A DNA stretch of 64,000 nucleotides from JBLUOA01 sp048060095 (GTDB taxonomy: Bacteria > Pseudomonadota > Alphaproteobacteria > Rhodobacterales > Rhodobacteraceae), in the NCBI RefSeq assembly GCF_048060095.1, contig NZ_JBLUOA010000002.1, positions 372,001 to 436,000 on the forward strand, in the 5' to 3' direction. Under the pieces are notes generated by a model. It saw nothing but the letters and a program-made list of their open reading frames with translations. It ran no database searches and had not been told where the DNA came from. The position numbers and the translations under genes are program-made. Of this stretch, positions 50,511 to 58,438 are shown piece after piece; position 1 is the stretch's first letter, and each line of letters starts with the position of its first letter.

Positions 50511-52481
50511 ATGACTGACCTACCCGCCCGCGATCGACCTTGGCTTTTCCGCACCTATGCCGGGCATTCCACGGCCAAGGCGTCGAACGAGCTTTACCGG
50601 AATAACCTCGCCAAGGGGCAGACGGGGTTGTCTGTCGCGTTCGATCTGCCGACGCAGACGGGCTATGACAGCGATCATCAACTTGCGCGCGGCGAAGTCG
50701 GCAAGGTCGGCGTGCCGATTGCGCATCTGGGTGACATGCGGATGCTGTTTGATCAGATCCCGCTGGATCAGATGAACACGTCGATGACGATCAATGCGAC
50801 GGCGCCGTGGCTGCTGTCGCTCTACATCGCCGCCGCCGAGGAACAGGGGGCGGATATCTCTGCCCTGCAAGGCACGGTTCAGAACGACATCATCAAGGAA
50901 TATCTAAGCCGCGGCACCTATGTCTGCCCACCCGCGCCGTCGCTCAGGATGATCACCGACGTCGCCGCCTACACGCGGGAACATCTGCCAAAATGGAACC
51001 CGATGAACGTGTGTTCCTACCATCTGCAAGAGGCTGGCGCGACACCGGAGGAAGAGCTTGCCTTCGCCCTCGCCACCGCCACTGCCGTGCTGGACGACCT
51101 GAAAGGCAAGGTGCCCGAAGAGCACTTCCCCGCCATGGTCGGACGCATCAGCTTCTTCGTGAACGCGGGTATCCGTTTCGTCACTGAAATGTGCAAGATG
51201 CGCGCGTTTGTTGAGCTTTGGGATGAAATCACTCTGCAACGCTACGGGGTCGAAGATCCAAAGTTCCGTCGTTTCCGCTATGGCGTGCAGGTCAATTCGC
51301 TCGGCCTGACCGAACAGCAACCGGAGAATAACGTCTACCGCATTCTGATCGAAATGCTGGCCGTGACGTTGTCGAAGAACGCCCGCGCTCGTGCCGTACA
51401 GCTTCCCGCATGGAACGAAGCGCTCGGCCTCCCACGCCCTTGGGACCAGCAGTGGTCGCTTCGGATGCAACAGATTCTGGCCTATGAAACCGACCTTCTG
51501 GAATACGAAGACCTGTTTGACGGCAACCCCGCCATCACCCGCAAAGTCGAGGCGCTGAAGGATGGCGCGCGGGCAGAGCTGTCGCAGATTGACTCAATGG
51601 GCGGCGCGGTCGCTGCCATCGACTACATGAAATCGCGGCTGGTGGAATCGAACGCCGACCGCATTGGCAAAATCGAAGGTGGCGAAACAACTGTCGTTGG
51701 CGTCAACCGTTGGACAGAGGCGGCGGAAAGCCCGCTGACCTCCGGCGATGGCGCGATCATGGTGGCCGACAAGGACGCCGAGGCGGACCAGATCGCCCGC
51801 CTTCGCGCGTGGCGCGACACCCGCGATACTGCTGCCGTTAACGCTGCCCTCAACGCCCTGCGCGCCTCTGCGAAATCCGGCGAAAACATAATGCCTGCCA
51901 GCATTGCCGCTGCCAAGGCCGGAGCCACAACCGGCGAATGGGGCGATGTCGTCCGCGCCGCCTTTGGCCAGTATCGTGCGCCGACGGGGGTTAGCAAGAA
52001 CCCCTCAAACCGGACCGAAGGACTTGAAGAAATTCGCGCCCAAGTCGATGCGGTCAGCGATAAGCTTGGTCGCCGCCTGAAATTCCTCGTCGGCAAGCCG
52101 GGCCTCGACGGACATTCCAACGGCGCCGAGCAAATCGCCGCCCGTGCCCGCGACTGCGGGATGGACATAACCTACGAAGGCATCCGCCTCACGCCCGAAG
52201 AAATCGTGACCGCCGCGCGGGAACAGGATGCGCATGTCGTCGGACTGTCGATCCTATCCGGGTCGCACATTCCGTTGCTTGAGGAATTGATGGAGCGGAT
52301 GAAGGACGCTGGCCTCGGACACATCCCTGTCGTCGCGGGCGGCATCATCCCGGAAGACGACGCCGCGCGGCTGCGCAAGATGGGCGTTGCCCGCGTCTAC
52401 ACCCCAAAGGATTTCGAACTGAACCGCATCATGTTCGACATCGTCGCGCTGGTGGACCCGAAGGCTGTCGCGGCGGAATAA
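50511..52481 (+). CDS. ecm: ethylmalonyl-CoA mutase
   Basis: Adenosylcobalamin-dependent rearrangement of (2R)-ethylmalonyl-CoA to methylsuccinyl-CoA, a step unique to the ethylmalonyl-CoA pathway. The 656-residue protein (also called MeaA) has the mutase TIM barrel (YRNNLAKGQTGLSVAFDLPTQTGYD near the start) and a C-terminal B12-binding domain with the signature GLDGHSNG (about 530-537, His is the cobalt ligand), then a Rossmann-like fold (HVVGLSILSGSH). The length and single-subunit form distinguish it from methylmalonyl-CoA mutase. Ends three bases before the convergent helicase stop. Confidence 0.95.
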   Translation: MTDLPARDRPWLFRTYAGHSTAKASNELYRNNLAKGQTGLSVAFDLPTQTGYDSDHQLARGEVGKVGVPIAHLGDMRMLFDQIPLDQMNTSMTINATAPWLLSLYIAAAEEQGADISALQGTVQNDIIKEYLSRGTYVCPPAPSLRMITDVAAYTREHLPKWNPMNVCSYHLQEAGATPEEELAFALATATAVLDDLKGKVPEEHFPAMVGRISFFVNAGIRFVTEMCKMRAFVELWDEITLQRYGVEDPKFRRFRYGVQVNSLGLTEQQPENNVYRILIEMLAVTLSKNARARAVQLPAWNEALGLPRPWDQQWSLRMQQILAYETDLLEYEDLFDGNPAITRKVEALKDGARAELSQIDSMGGAVAAIDYMKSRLVESNADRIGKIEGGETTVVGVNRWTEAAESPLTSGDGAIMVADKDAEADQIARLRAWRDTRDTAAVNAALNALRASAKSGENIMPASIAAAKAGATTGEWGDVVRAAFGQYRAPTGVSKNPSNRTEGLEEIRAQVDAVSDKLGRRLKFLVGKPGLDGHSNGAEQIAARARDCGMDITYEGIRLTPEEIVTAAREQDAHVVGLSILSGSHIPLLEELMERMKDAGLGHIPVVAGGIIPEDDAARLRKMGVARVYTPKDFELNRIMFDIVALVDPKAVAAE

Positions 52482-52484
52482 TCC

Positions 52485-54422
52485 CTAGGGCTTCTTCCGA
52501 CCACGTTTTGGCACGGCACTTCCGCCCTTCATGTCCTGCGCTTGCAGACCGGCGCGACGGGCCTTATTTTTCTTGCTATTCGGCTTCCCGACCGGCGTCA
52601 CAAGCTTCGGCTTTCCATCTTGAGTTTTCCGTTTTTTCAGCGGTGTCACAACACCTTCCGGGCGCTCGGGCTTCGGTTCACGCGGGAATTTAGGCTTCGA
52701 CCCCGGCGCGCCGGGCTTCGGCTTTTTCTTCCGCGGCGCGGGCGCATCGTCCCAGTCAATCGGAGCCGCAGCGCCAGAACGGCGACCCTTCGGCTTGCGA
52801 TCCTGCGGCTTCGGCGGCGACCCACGCCGCTGTTCCGTCACGATTGTCGGAGGGGTATCAAGCTTCGTCACCTTTGCCCCGGCCTCAACCACCATGTCAT
52901 CGCCAAGCGCGTCAAGGAAACCCTCAACACTCGACAGCTTAATCTCAAAATACGACTGATCCTGCTGCACCCGGATCGCGCCGATATCGTCGTTCGTCAG
53001 GTTCCCGGCCTTACACAGCATCGGTAACAAGCGCCGGGGCTCTGCATTTTCCTTGCGCCCGCCAGTGATCGAAAACCAAACGCTTGGCCCAAAGGTACCG
53101 CGCTGCGACGGAGCCTTCTGCCCACCGCCCGCAGGTGCCAACTCTTCCGGTGCGGACTGGCGACTACCGTTCAGACGCACATAGGCCGCGGCGATCTGTT
53201 CGGCGCTGAATTGGCCGACCAGCTTTTCAACCAAACCCCTGTCCGCCTTCGCCACCGGTTCGTGCCACGCGGGATCGGCCAACATCCGGTCTTCGTCCCG
53301 ACGGCGGATTGCGTCAGCGGATGGGGCTTCACCCCAAGTCGGCGTGACCTTTGCGCCTTGCAAAATCCGCTCTGCCTTGCGGCGAAACTGCGGCGGCACG
53401 ATCAGTGCGCTGACGCCTTTGCGCCCGGCGCGACCTGTCCGGCCCGACCGATGCAGCATCGTTTCGTGGTTCGACGGAAGCTCTGCATGAACGACCAGAT
53501 CGAGATTCGGCAGGTCAATCCCCCGCGCCGCCACATCAGTCGCGACACAAACCCGCGCCCGCCCGTCCCGCATCGCTTGCAACGCGTGCGTGCGCTCGGT
53601 CTGCGACAGCTCACCGGATAGCGAAACGACCGAAAAGCCGCGATTGGACAGCCGCGCGGTCAGACGGTTTACCGTCGCCCGCGTGTTGCAGAACACCAGC
53701 GCATTCGGCGCTTCGTAGAACCGCAACACGTTGATTATCGCGTTTTCACTGTCACGTGGCGCGACATTCATCGCCAGATATTCGATATCCGCGTGCTGGG
53801 ATTTCTCAGCGGTCGTCGTCACGCGCACCGCGTCGTTCTGATAGCTTTTCGCAAGGTTCGCGATACCACGCGGCACGGTGGCCGAGAACATCAGTGTGCG
53901 GCGTGTTTCAGGCGCTTCGCCCAAGATGAACTCCAGATCCTCGCGAAACCCGAGGTCAAGCATTTCATCAGCCTCATCCAGCACCACGGCGCGCAGCCCG
54001 CTCATGTCGATGGACCCGCGCATGATGTGGTCGCGCAACCGCCCCGGCGTCGCCACGACGATATGTGCCCCGCGCCCCAGCGCCCGACGTTCGTCGCGCA
54101 TATCCATGCCACCCACGCAAGACGTTACGACCGCCCCCGCCTTGGCGTATAACCACGACAGTTCGCGCTGGACCTGCAAGGCCAGCTCCCGCGTTGGCGC
54201 GATAATCAGGGCGAGAGGGGATGCAGCCTTGGCGAAGCTCTCTGCATCGGCCAACAATGTCGGCGCGATCGCAAGGCCAAAGCCGACAGTCTTGCCCGAT
54301 CCGGTCTGGGCAGACACCAGCAAATCGGCATTGGCCAAGGCAGGGTCAGTCACCGCTTCTTGCACGGGGGTTAGGGCGGTATATCCGCGATGTTCGAGGG
54401 CGTCGGCGAGGGCTTGTTTCAC
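52485..54422 (-). CDS. DEAD-box RNA helicase with DbpA-like C-terminal domain
   Basis: Unwinds RNA, probably in ribosome assembly or cold growth. Residues 1-370 are the helicase core: TALTPVQEA (Q motif), AQTGSGKT (38-45), VLDEADEMLDLG, FSATVPRG, VATDVAARGIDLPN and HRSGRTGRAG. A DbpA-type RNA-binding domain follows (about 450-525), where FGPSVWFSITGG marks the start. The last 110 residues are Pro/Lys/Arg-rich and disordered, suited to binding RNA. The start is a GTG at 54422 with a poor ribosome binding site. It is convergent with ecm. Confidence 0.92.
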   Translation of the reverse strand: MKQALADALEHRGYTALTPVQEAVTDPALANADLLVSAQTGSGKTVGFGLAIAPTLLADAESFAKAASPLALIIAPTRELALQVQRELSWLYAKAGAVVTSCVGGMDMRDERRALGRGAHIVVATPGRLRDHIMRGSIDMSGLRAVVLDEADEMLDLGFREDLEFILGEAPETRRTLMFSATVPRGIANLAKSYQNDAVRVTTTAEKSQHADIEYLAMNVAPRDSENAIINVLRFYEAPNALVFCNTRATVNRLTARLSNRGFSVVSLSGELSQTERTHALQAMRDGRARVCVATDVAARGIDLPNLDLVVHAELPSNHETMLHRSGRTGRAGRKGVSALIVPPQFRRKAERILQGAKVTPTWGEAPSADAIRRRDEDRMLADPAWHEPVAKADRGLVEKLVGQFSAEQIAAAYVRLNGSRQSAPEELAPAGGGQKAPSQRGTFGPSVWFSITGGRKENAEPRRLLPMLCKAGNLTNDDIGAIRVQQDQSYFEIKLSSVEGFLDALGDDMVVEAGAKVTKLDTPPTIVTEQRRGSPPKPQDRKPKGRRSGAAAPIDWDDAPAPRKKKPKPGAPGSKPKFPREPKPERPEGVVTPLKKRKTQDGKPKLVTPVGKPNSKKNKARRAGLQAQDMKGGSAVPKRGRKKP

Positions 54423-54660
54423 GATAGGGATTTTCTGCAGTTAGGACGCGCGGCGGCACGGCTGGTCATCAGCCCCGATGTCGCCGCATCAAAATGGGAT
54501 CAAGCGACGGCTGGTATAGGCTTTGTGGAGGAAAGTATAGGACGATCTTGTCGCGGCCTTGCCCAATCGGTTCACGATCCACATCCCGCTTTTTCGCGTC
54601 CGAGGGCATTTCCATCCCGCCCCACCCCGTTATAGTCATCAGAAATCAGCGAGGGCCAAA

Positions 54661-55365
54661 ATGACCATTCACATCGGTGCAAACGCCGGCGATATCGCCG
54701 AAACCGTCCTTCTTCCGGGCGATCCCTACCGCGCGAAATGGGCGGCAGAGAATTTTCTGGAAGACGCCAAACTGGTCAACGAAGTTCGCGGAATGCTCGC
54801 CTTTACAGGCACTTACAATGGCAACCCGGTGACGATCCACGGCTCCGGCATGGGCATGCCAAGCCTGTCGATCTACGTCAACGAACTGATCCGCGACTAC
54901 GAAGCCAAAACCCTGATCCGCATCGGATCTTGCGGCGGCATGCAGGATCACGTGGGCCTGCGCGATGTGATTCTGGCGATGACGGCCAGCAGCCTTTCCA
55001 CACCCTCCCGCGGCATCTTCAAGGAACTGAACTTCGCCCCTTGCGCTGACTGGTCGCTTTTACGCGCCGCCGTAGCTGCGGCTGAAAGCAAAGGGACAAA
55101 TACCCATGTGGGCGGCATCTATTCATCCGACGTCTTTTACGACGAACGCCCTGATTTGAATGAACAAATGGTGCGCCACGGAATTCTGGGGGTCGAGATG
55201 GAGGCCGCCGAACTCTACAACCTTGCCGCACGTCACAGCATCCGCGCACTGGCTGTCCTCACCGTCTCCGATCACCTCGGCACCGGAGAGGCGCTGCCCT
55301 CAGATCAACGTGAAAAGAGCTTTGGCGACATGGTCGAAATCGCCCTCGAAGCTGCCTTCGCCTGA
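54661..55365 (+). CDS. deoD: purine-nucleoside phosphorylase, DeoD type
   Basis: Splits purine nucleosides with phosphate to the base and ribose-1-phosphate, cytoplasmic. The 234-residue protein opens IHIGANAGDIAETVLLPGDPYRAKW (phosphate site GD/R), and contains IRIGSCGGMQ and GVEMEAAELYNLAARH, the nucleoside-binding motif of hexameric PNP-I enzymes. The ATG at 54661 gives E. coli-like length; a longer frame upstream is unsupported. It fits downstream of the nucleoside-type importer at 35747-40428. The 238-base region before it holds nothing I can name. Confidence 0.95.
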   Translation: MTIHIGANAGDIAETVLLPGDPYRAKWAAENFLEDAKLVNEVRGMLAFTGTYNGNPVTIHGSGMGMPSLSIYVNELIRDYEAKTLIRIGSCGGMQDHVGLRDVILAMTASSLSTPSRGIFKELNFAPCADWSLLRAAVAAAESKGTNTHVGGIYSSDVFYDERPDLNEQMVRHGILGVEMEAAELYNLAARHSIRALAVLTVSDHLGTGEALPSDQREKSFGDMVEIALEAAFA

Positions 55366-55370
55366 CAGTT

Positions 55371-55407
55371 TCATCTTGCCCGAAATACTCCCGCCGGAGG
55401 CATGAAA
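55371..55407. repeat. candidate Rhodobacteraceae intergenic repeat (TCATCTTGCCCGAAATACTC type)
   Basis: The stretch after deoD contains ATACTCCCGCCGGAGG with a 4-bp stem (CTCC/GGAG). From memory, intergenic stretches of the form CATCTTG..AAATACTCC..GGAG recur many times in genomes of this family, often after stop codons. Only one copy is in the window, so recurrence cannot be shown here. Confidence 0.35.
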
Positions 55408-55416
55408 TCTCTTCAT

Positions 55417-56262
55417 TCACCGCCCGTGGCTGCGGTCGTATCCGTTGACTGTGGGCGACTCCCACCCCGACAGCGCACCTTCTTTCGGCTCAAAAACCTC
55501 GACCAGTAGCGGGTAGCATGGCGTTGTGTCGCTTGAATGCTCCGCCCCGCAATCCCCGCCGGGGCAGGCCGACAACGCGCCCAAAAGGTCGATTTCCGCG
55601 AAGAACTCAATGTAGTCACCGGGCCGCACCGGGCTTGCTTTCATAAAATACTGCCCGGTATCCCGCGTGAAGCCGGTACACATAAAGACGTTCAACACGT
55701 CATGAACCAACGGCTCCGCCTCGGTCGGCTCAATATCAAGCGCGTCGGCCAATGCACGGGTCAGGTTGGAATGACAGCAGTGATGATATTGCCCCCCGGC
55801 CAACAGGTTATGCGTGTAAGGATCGCACCGCGTTCCGATCACGTCATGGACAGAGCCACCGAATGCGTCGATCCCATACCAGCCAAGCGTATCCTCGACG
55901 ATCGTCGCCATCGGTCGCAGAGCCGGAAAGCTCGACCAAAGCCTGTCACCTGTCGTGACGTGGGTTCCGTGTAGAGCCCTTGTTTTTCCTGAATAAAACC
56001 GCTCCGTCAAATTCTGCGCGTTCCAGAGGTTAAGGTCGCCCACTTGCGGCCCTTCGACGCTCGTGATGCGGAAAAACTGCCCTGCGGGAACGCCGAAACA
56101 GCTTGCCTCGCGAGGGGCCACGACAACCTCGTCGACCTTCTTCGCCCCCTGACGCGCGGCCCGATAGCCCGCCAGATCGGGTGCGGGCAAGGTATCCACT
56201 GGATAGCAAATCACGGGCGCAATCTCGCGGCGGGCGGCGGCATCGTCGGGGCGGGTCGTCAT
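55417..56262 (-). CDS. DUF1989 (urea-carboxylase-associated type) protein
   Basis: A 281-residue cytoplasmic protein. The pattern CFGVPAGQFFRITSVEGPQVGDLNLW, the HDVIGTRCDPYTH and the HHCCHSNLTRAL stretches are those of DUF1989, a family often found with urea carboxylase and nitrogen metabolism. Several His and Cys residues (HHCCH and GTRCDPYTH) could bind a metal. The ATG at 56262 has AAAGGAG 10 bases upstream. It is the third gene on the strand after zip and the small Cys protein, close enough to share a transcript. A nitrogen substrate is likely but not shown. Confidence 0.85.
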   Translation of the reverse strand: MTTRPDDAAARREIAPVICYPVDTLPAPDLAGYRAARQGAKKVDEVVVAPREASCFGVPAGQFFRITSVEGPQVGDLNLWNAQNLTERFYSGKTRALHGTHVTTGDRLWSSFPALRPMATIVEDTLGWYGIDAFGGSVHDVIGTRCDPYTHNLLAGGQYHHCCHSNLTRALADALDIEPTEAEPLVHDVLNVFMCTGFTRDTGQYFMKASPVRPGDYIEFFAEIDLLGALSACPGGDCGAEHSSDTTPCYPLLVEVFEPKEGALSGWESPTVNGYDRSHGR

Positions 56263-56269
56263 TTGCGGA

Positions 56270-56461
56270 TCACTCCTTTGAGGGGCGCATACATATCTTT
56301 GGCATTTTGCCGCCCGGGGTGTCCATCTCTGCGCCACAGGCCGCGCAGACGTGGCGGGTTCCGCCATCCCGCGCACGCCAACGGCACATGCGCGTCCGTT
56401 CGGTTCGCATCAGATACATACCGACAAAGATCAGGATAATGATGATCGGGACGAGTGCCAT
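56270..56461 (-). CDS. small membrane protein with Cys-rich tail
   Basis: A 63-residue protein too small to be named. Residues 2-18 are a hydrophobic anchor (ALVPIIIILIFVGMYLM), and the tail has five Cys-rich positions: RMCRW, HVCAACGAEMDTPGGKMPKICM, which could form a zinc ribbon (C39-x2-C42 with Cys57). It lies between the ZIP gene (9 bases) and DUF1989 (7 bases) on the same strand, so it is likely co-transcribed with a metal transporter. The GGGCGG before the ATG is a modest ribosome binding site. Confidence 0.6.
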   Translation of the reverse strand: MALVPIIIILIFVGMYLMRTERTRMCRWRARDGGTRHVCAACGAEMDTPGGKMPKICMRPSKE

Positions 56462-56470
56462 AGCGCCGCC

Positions 56471-57184
56471 CTACCCGACCAGCAAATGCCCCGCAAGACC
56501 AAGCAGGAACCCCGCGACCGCGCCAAGCGGCGGTGCGCGGTGGTTTTCCAGAACCGCTTGCGGCGCGACATCTTCGAACAGCAGGTAAAGAATGCCGCCG
56601 CTCGCAAACACCATGATCGCCCCAAGCACCGCTGGAACGTCGCGCAAGACCTCCATCCCGAACCACGCCGCCAAGGGGCCCGCTGGCACCACCAGGACAA
56701 AAAGCAACAACAACCGTCCGCGAGGGATCGCATTGCTTGCGTCAATCTCTCGATATGCGTTGAAACCTTCGGGCAGGTTCTGGATCGCGATGATTCCGGC
56801 CAGAAGGTATGCGGTGTTCGGATCGTAGGCGAGCAAAGCGCCAAGCGCCGCGGCCTCTGGCACATAGTCGAGCATCATTGCCATGAACTGCGCACCATGC
56901 CCGCCCCGCGCGCTAAGCCAGCTGTCGACCGCGAAAAAGCTGACGCCACCCGCCGCGAAAAGAAAAAGCGACCAGAAGGATGTCAAACGCTCCGTCCCCT
57001 CGGGGATCAGGACAAGCGCGATGGCGGAAAACAACGCTCCGCCGCCAAAGGCGATGACGGTATGGCGGAACTCTTCCTCAAGCCAGCGCGGGTTGATGCG
57101 TTCGACCGAGGCAAGCACCGCACCGATGGGGATCGTGACCCCGGCCAGCGTGGCAAGCAAAAGGGCGAGTGCGATATCGCTCAT
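56471..57184 (-). CDS. ZIP-family metal transporter
   Basis: A 237-residue inner-membrane protein with about eight spans. The two signature segments of ZIP permeases are present, but with replaced histidines: DYVPEAAALGA (usual H-x-x-P-E) and QNLPEGFNAYR (usual H-N-x-P-E-G). The glutamates are kept. Likely a divalent-metal carrier, Zn or Mn; the missing histidines make the metal uncertain. It precedes the small Cys-rich protein and DUF1989 gene on the same strand, and follows sdhB by 15 bases. Confidence 0.85.
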   Translation of the reverse strand: MSDIALALLLATLAGVTIPIGAVLASVERINPRWLEEEFRHTVIAFGGGALFSAIALVLIPEGTERLTSFWSLFLFAAGGVSFFAVDSWLSARGGHGAQFMAMMLDYVPEAAALGALLAYDPNTAYLLAGIIAIQNLPEGFNAYREIDASNAIPRGRLLLLFVLVVPAGPLAAWFGMEVLRDVPAVLGAIMVFASGGILYLLFEDVAPQAVLENHRAPPLGAVAGFLLGLAGHLLVG

Positions 57185-57199
57185 CCCGCGCCCCTCGCG

Positions 57200-57979
57200 T
57201 TAGACCGTGCGTTCGACCATCATCTTTTTGATCTCGGCAATCGCCTTGGCGGGGTTCAGCCCTTTCGGGCATGTTTTTGTGCAATTCATGATCGTGTGGC
57301 AGCGATAAAGCTTGAATGGATCTTCGAGGTCGTCCAACCGCTCCCCGGTTGCTTCGTCCCGGCTGTCGATGATCCAGCGATACGCGTGGAGAAGCGCCGC
57401 CGGACCGAGGTAACGATCACCGTTCCACCAGTAACTTGGGCAAGAGGTCGAACAACTCGCGCACATCACGCATTCATATAGCCCGTCGAGCTTTTTGCGG
57501 TCTTCGATTGACTGCTTCCACTCTTTCGCGGGGCGGTTCGTCTTGGTTTCCAGCCACGGCATGATGCTTGCGTGCTGGGCGTAGAAGTGCGTCAGGTCCG
57601 GGATCAGATCGCGCACCACGGGCATATGCGGCAGGGGGTAAATCTTAACGTCCCCGTCGATTTCATCCATGCCGTAGATGCAGGCGAGCGTATTTATTCC
57701 GTCGATATTCATCGCGCAAGATCCGCAGATGCCTTCACGACAGGACCGGCGGAAGGTGAGGGTCGGGTCGATCTCATTCTTGATCTTGATCAGCGCGTCC
57801 AGAACCATCGGCCCGCAGGTATCCATGTCGACGAAATAGGTATCGACCGACGGGTTCTTACCGTCTTCCTCGTTCCAGCGGTAAATCTGGAATTTGCGGA
57901 CATTCGTCGCACCCTCAGGCTTGGGCCATGTCTTGCCCGTCGTCATACGAGAGTTCTTTGGGAGCGTCAGTTGAACCAT
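57200..57979 (-). CDS. sdhB: succinate dehydrogenase iron-sulfur subunit
   Basis: Carries electrons from SdhA to ubiquinone through [2Fe-2S], [4Fe-4S] and [3Fe-4S] centres. The 259-residue protein has the ferredoxin-type set C80, C85, C88, C100 (RSCREGICGSCA) and the two C-terminal groups CASCSTSCPSYWW and CHTIMNCTKTCPKG. Last of the sdh genes; the DUF3052 gene lies 15 bases upstream. Succinate for it is also a product of the ethylmalonyl-CoA route. Confidence 0.97.
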   Translation of the reverse strand: MVQLTLPKNSRMTTGKTWPKPEGATNVRKFQIYRWNEEDGKNPSVDTYFVDMDTCGPMVLDALIKIKNEIDPTLTFRRSCREGICGSCAMNIDGINTLACIYGMDEIDGDVKIYPLPHMPVVRDLIPDLTHFYAQHASIMPWLETKTNRPAKEWKQSIEDRKKLDGLYECVMCASCSTSCPSYWWNGDRYLGPAALLHAYRWIIDSRDEATGERLDDLEDPFKLYRCHTIMNCTKTCPKGLNPAKAIAEIKKMMVERTV

Positions 57980-57994
57980 GACCTCTACCTTTCG

Positions 57995-58438
57995 TTATGC
58001 GTTTGCAAGCGCGGCCCGGTGTTCTTTCCGGATCACGAGTTTCAGGCCAGACCAGATTTCGTCCACCGCGCAGACCTTTACATCAACCAAAATGTCGGTG
58101 AGCGCGCGGTTGCGGATCGTGTCTTCGGTCACGTCCGTCGGAACTTTAGAGGCTTTCTTGGGCCAAGACACCCAGATCATGCCGTCGGGTTTGATATTCG
58201 ACTTCAGCGCCGGAACCGCTGCATCGACAACCGCCGCGCTGTCGGTGAACAGATGCACATAGTCGAGCATCTTGTCCTTCAGCGCCGTCCAGTCGGCAAC
58301 TTGCGATAGGTAAGAGAATGCCCGCGCCTCGGTCAGATGGGACAGGCTTTCCGGCAGCCCGGCAAAGGCCACCGCCTGCCCGTCTTTCAACCCCAGCTTT
58401 TTTGCCAGTGGGGTGCCGGAATATCCCGCATCTTGCAT
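57995..58438 (-). CDS. DUF3052-type protein within the sdh operon
   Basis: A 147-residue soluble protein. The opening AGYSGTPLAKKLGLKDGQAVAFAGLPESL and the middle IKPDGMIWVSWPKKASKV match the DUF3052 family, whose function is unknown. Its start overlaps the sdhA stop by one base (TGATG), and sdhB follows 15 bases after its stop, so it is made together with the dehydrogenase. I have seen genes of this kind between sdhA and sdhB in other Rhodobacterales (memory). A role in maturation or stability is possible. Confidence 0.85.
   Translation of the reverse strand: MQDAGYSGTPLAKKLGLKDGQAVAFAGLPESLSHLTEARAFSYLSQVADWTALKDKMLDYVHLFTDSAAVVDAAVPALKSNIKPDGMIWVSWPKKASKVPTDVTEDTIRNRALTDILVDVKVCAVDEIWSGLKLVIRKEHRAALANA

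Noticed and set aside
54423..54660. An RNA gene or N-terminal extension of deoD in the gap
   Set aside because: The in-frame extension upstream of 54661 has no homology, and I find no tRNA-like cloverleaf or other structured RNA in the stretch.
56351..57481. Open frame of 376 codons opposite zip and sdhB
   Set aside because: Runs across two real genes and the small Cys-rich gene; a composition artefact.
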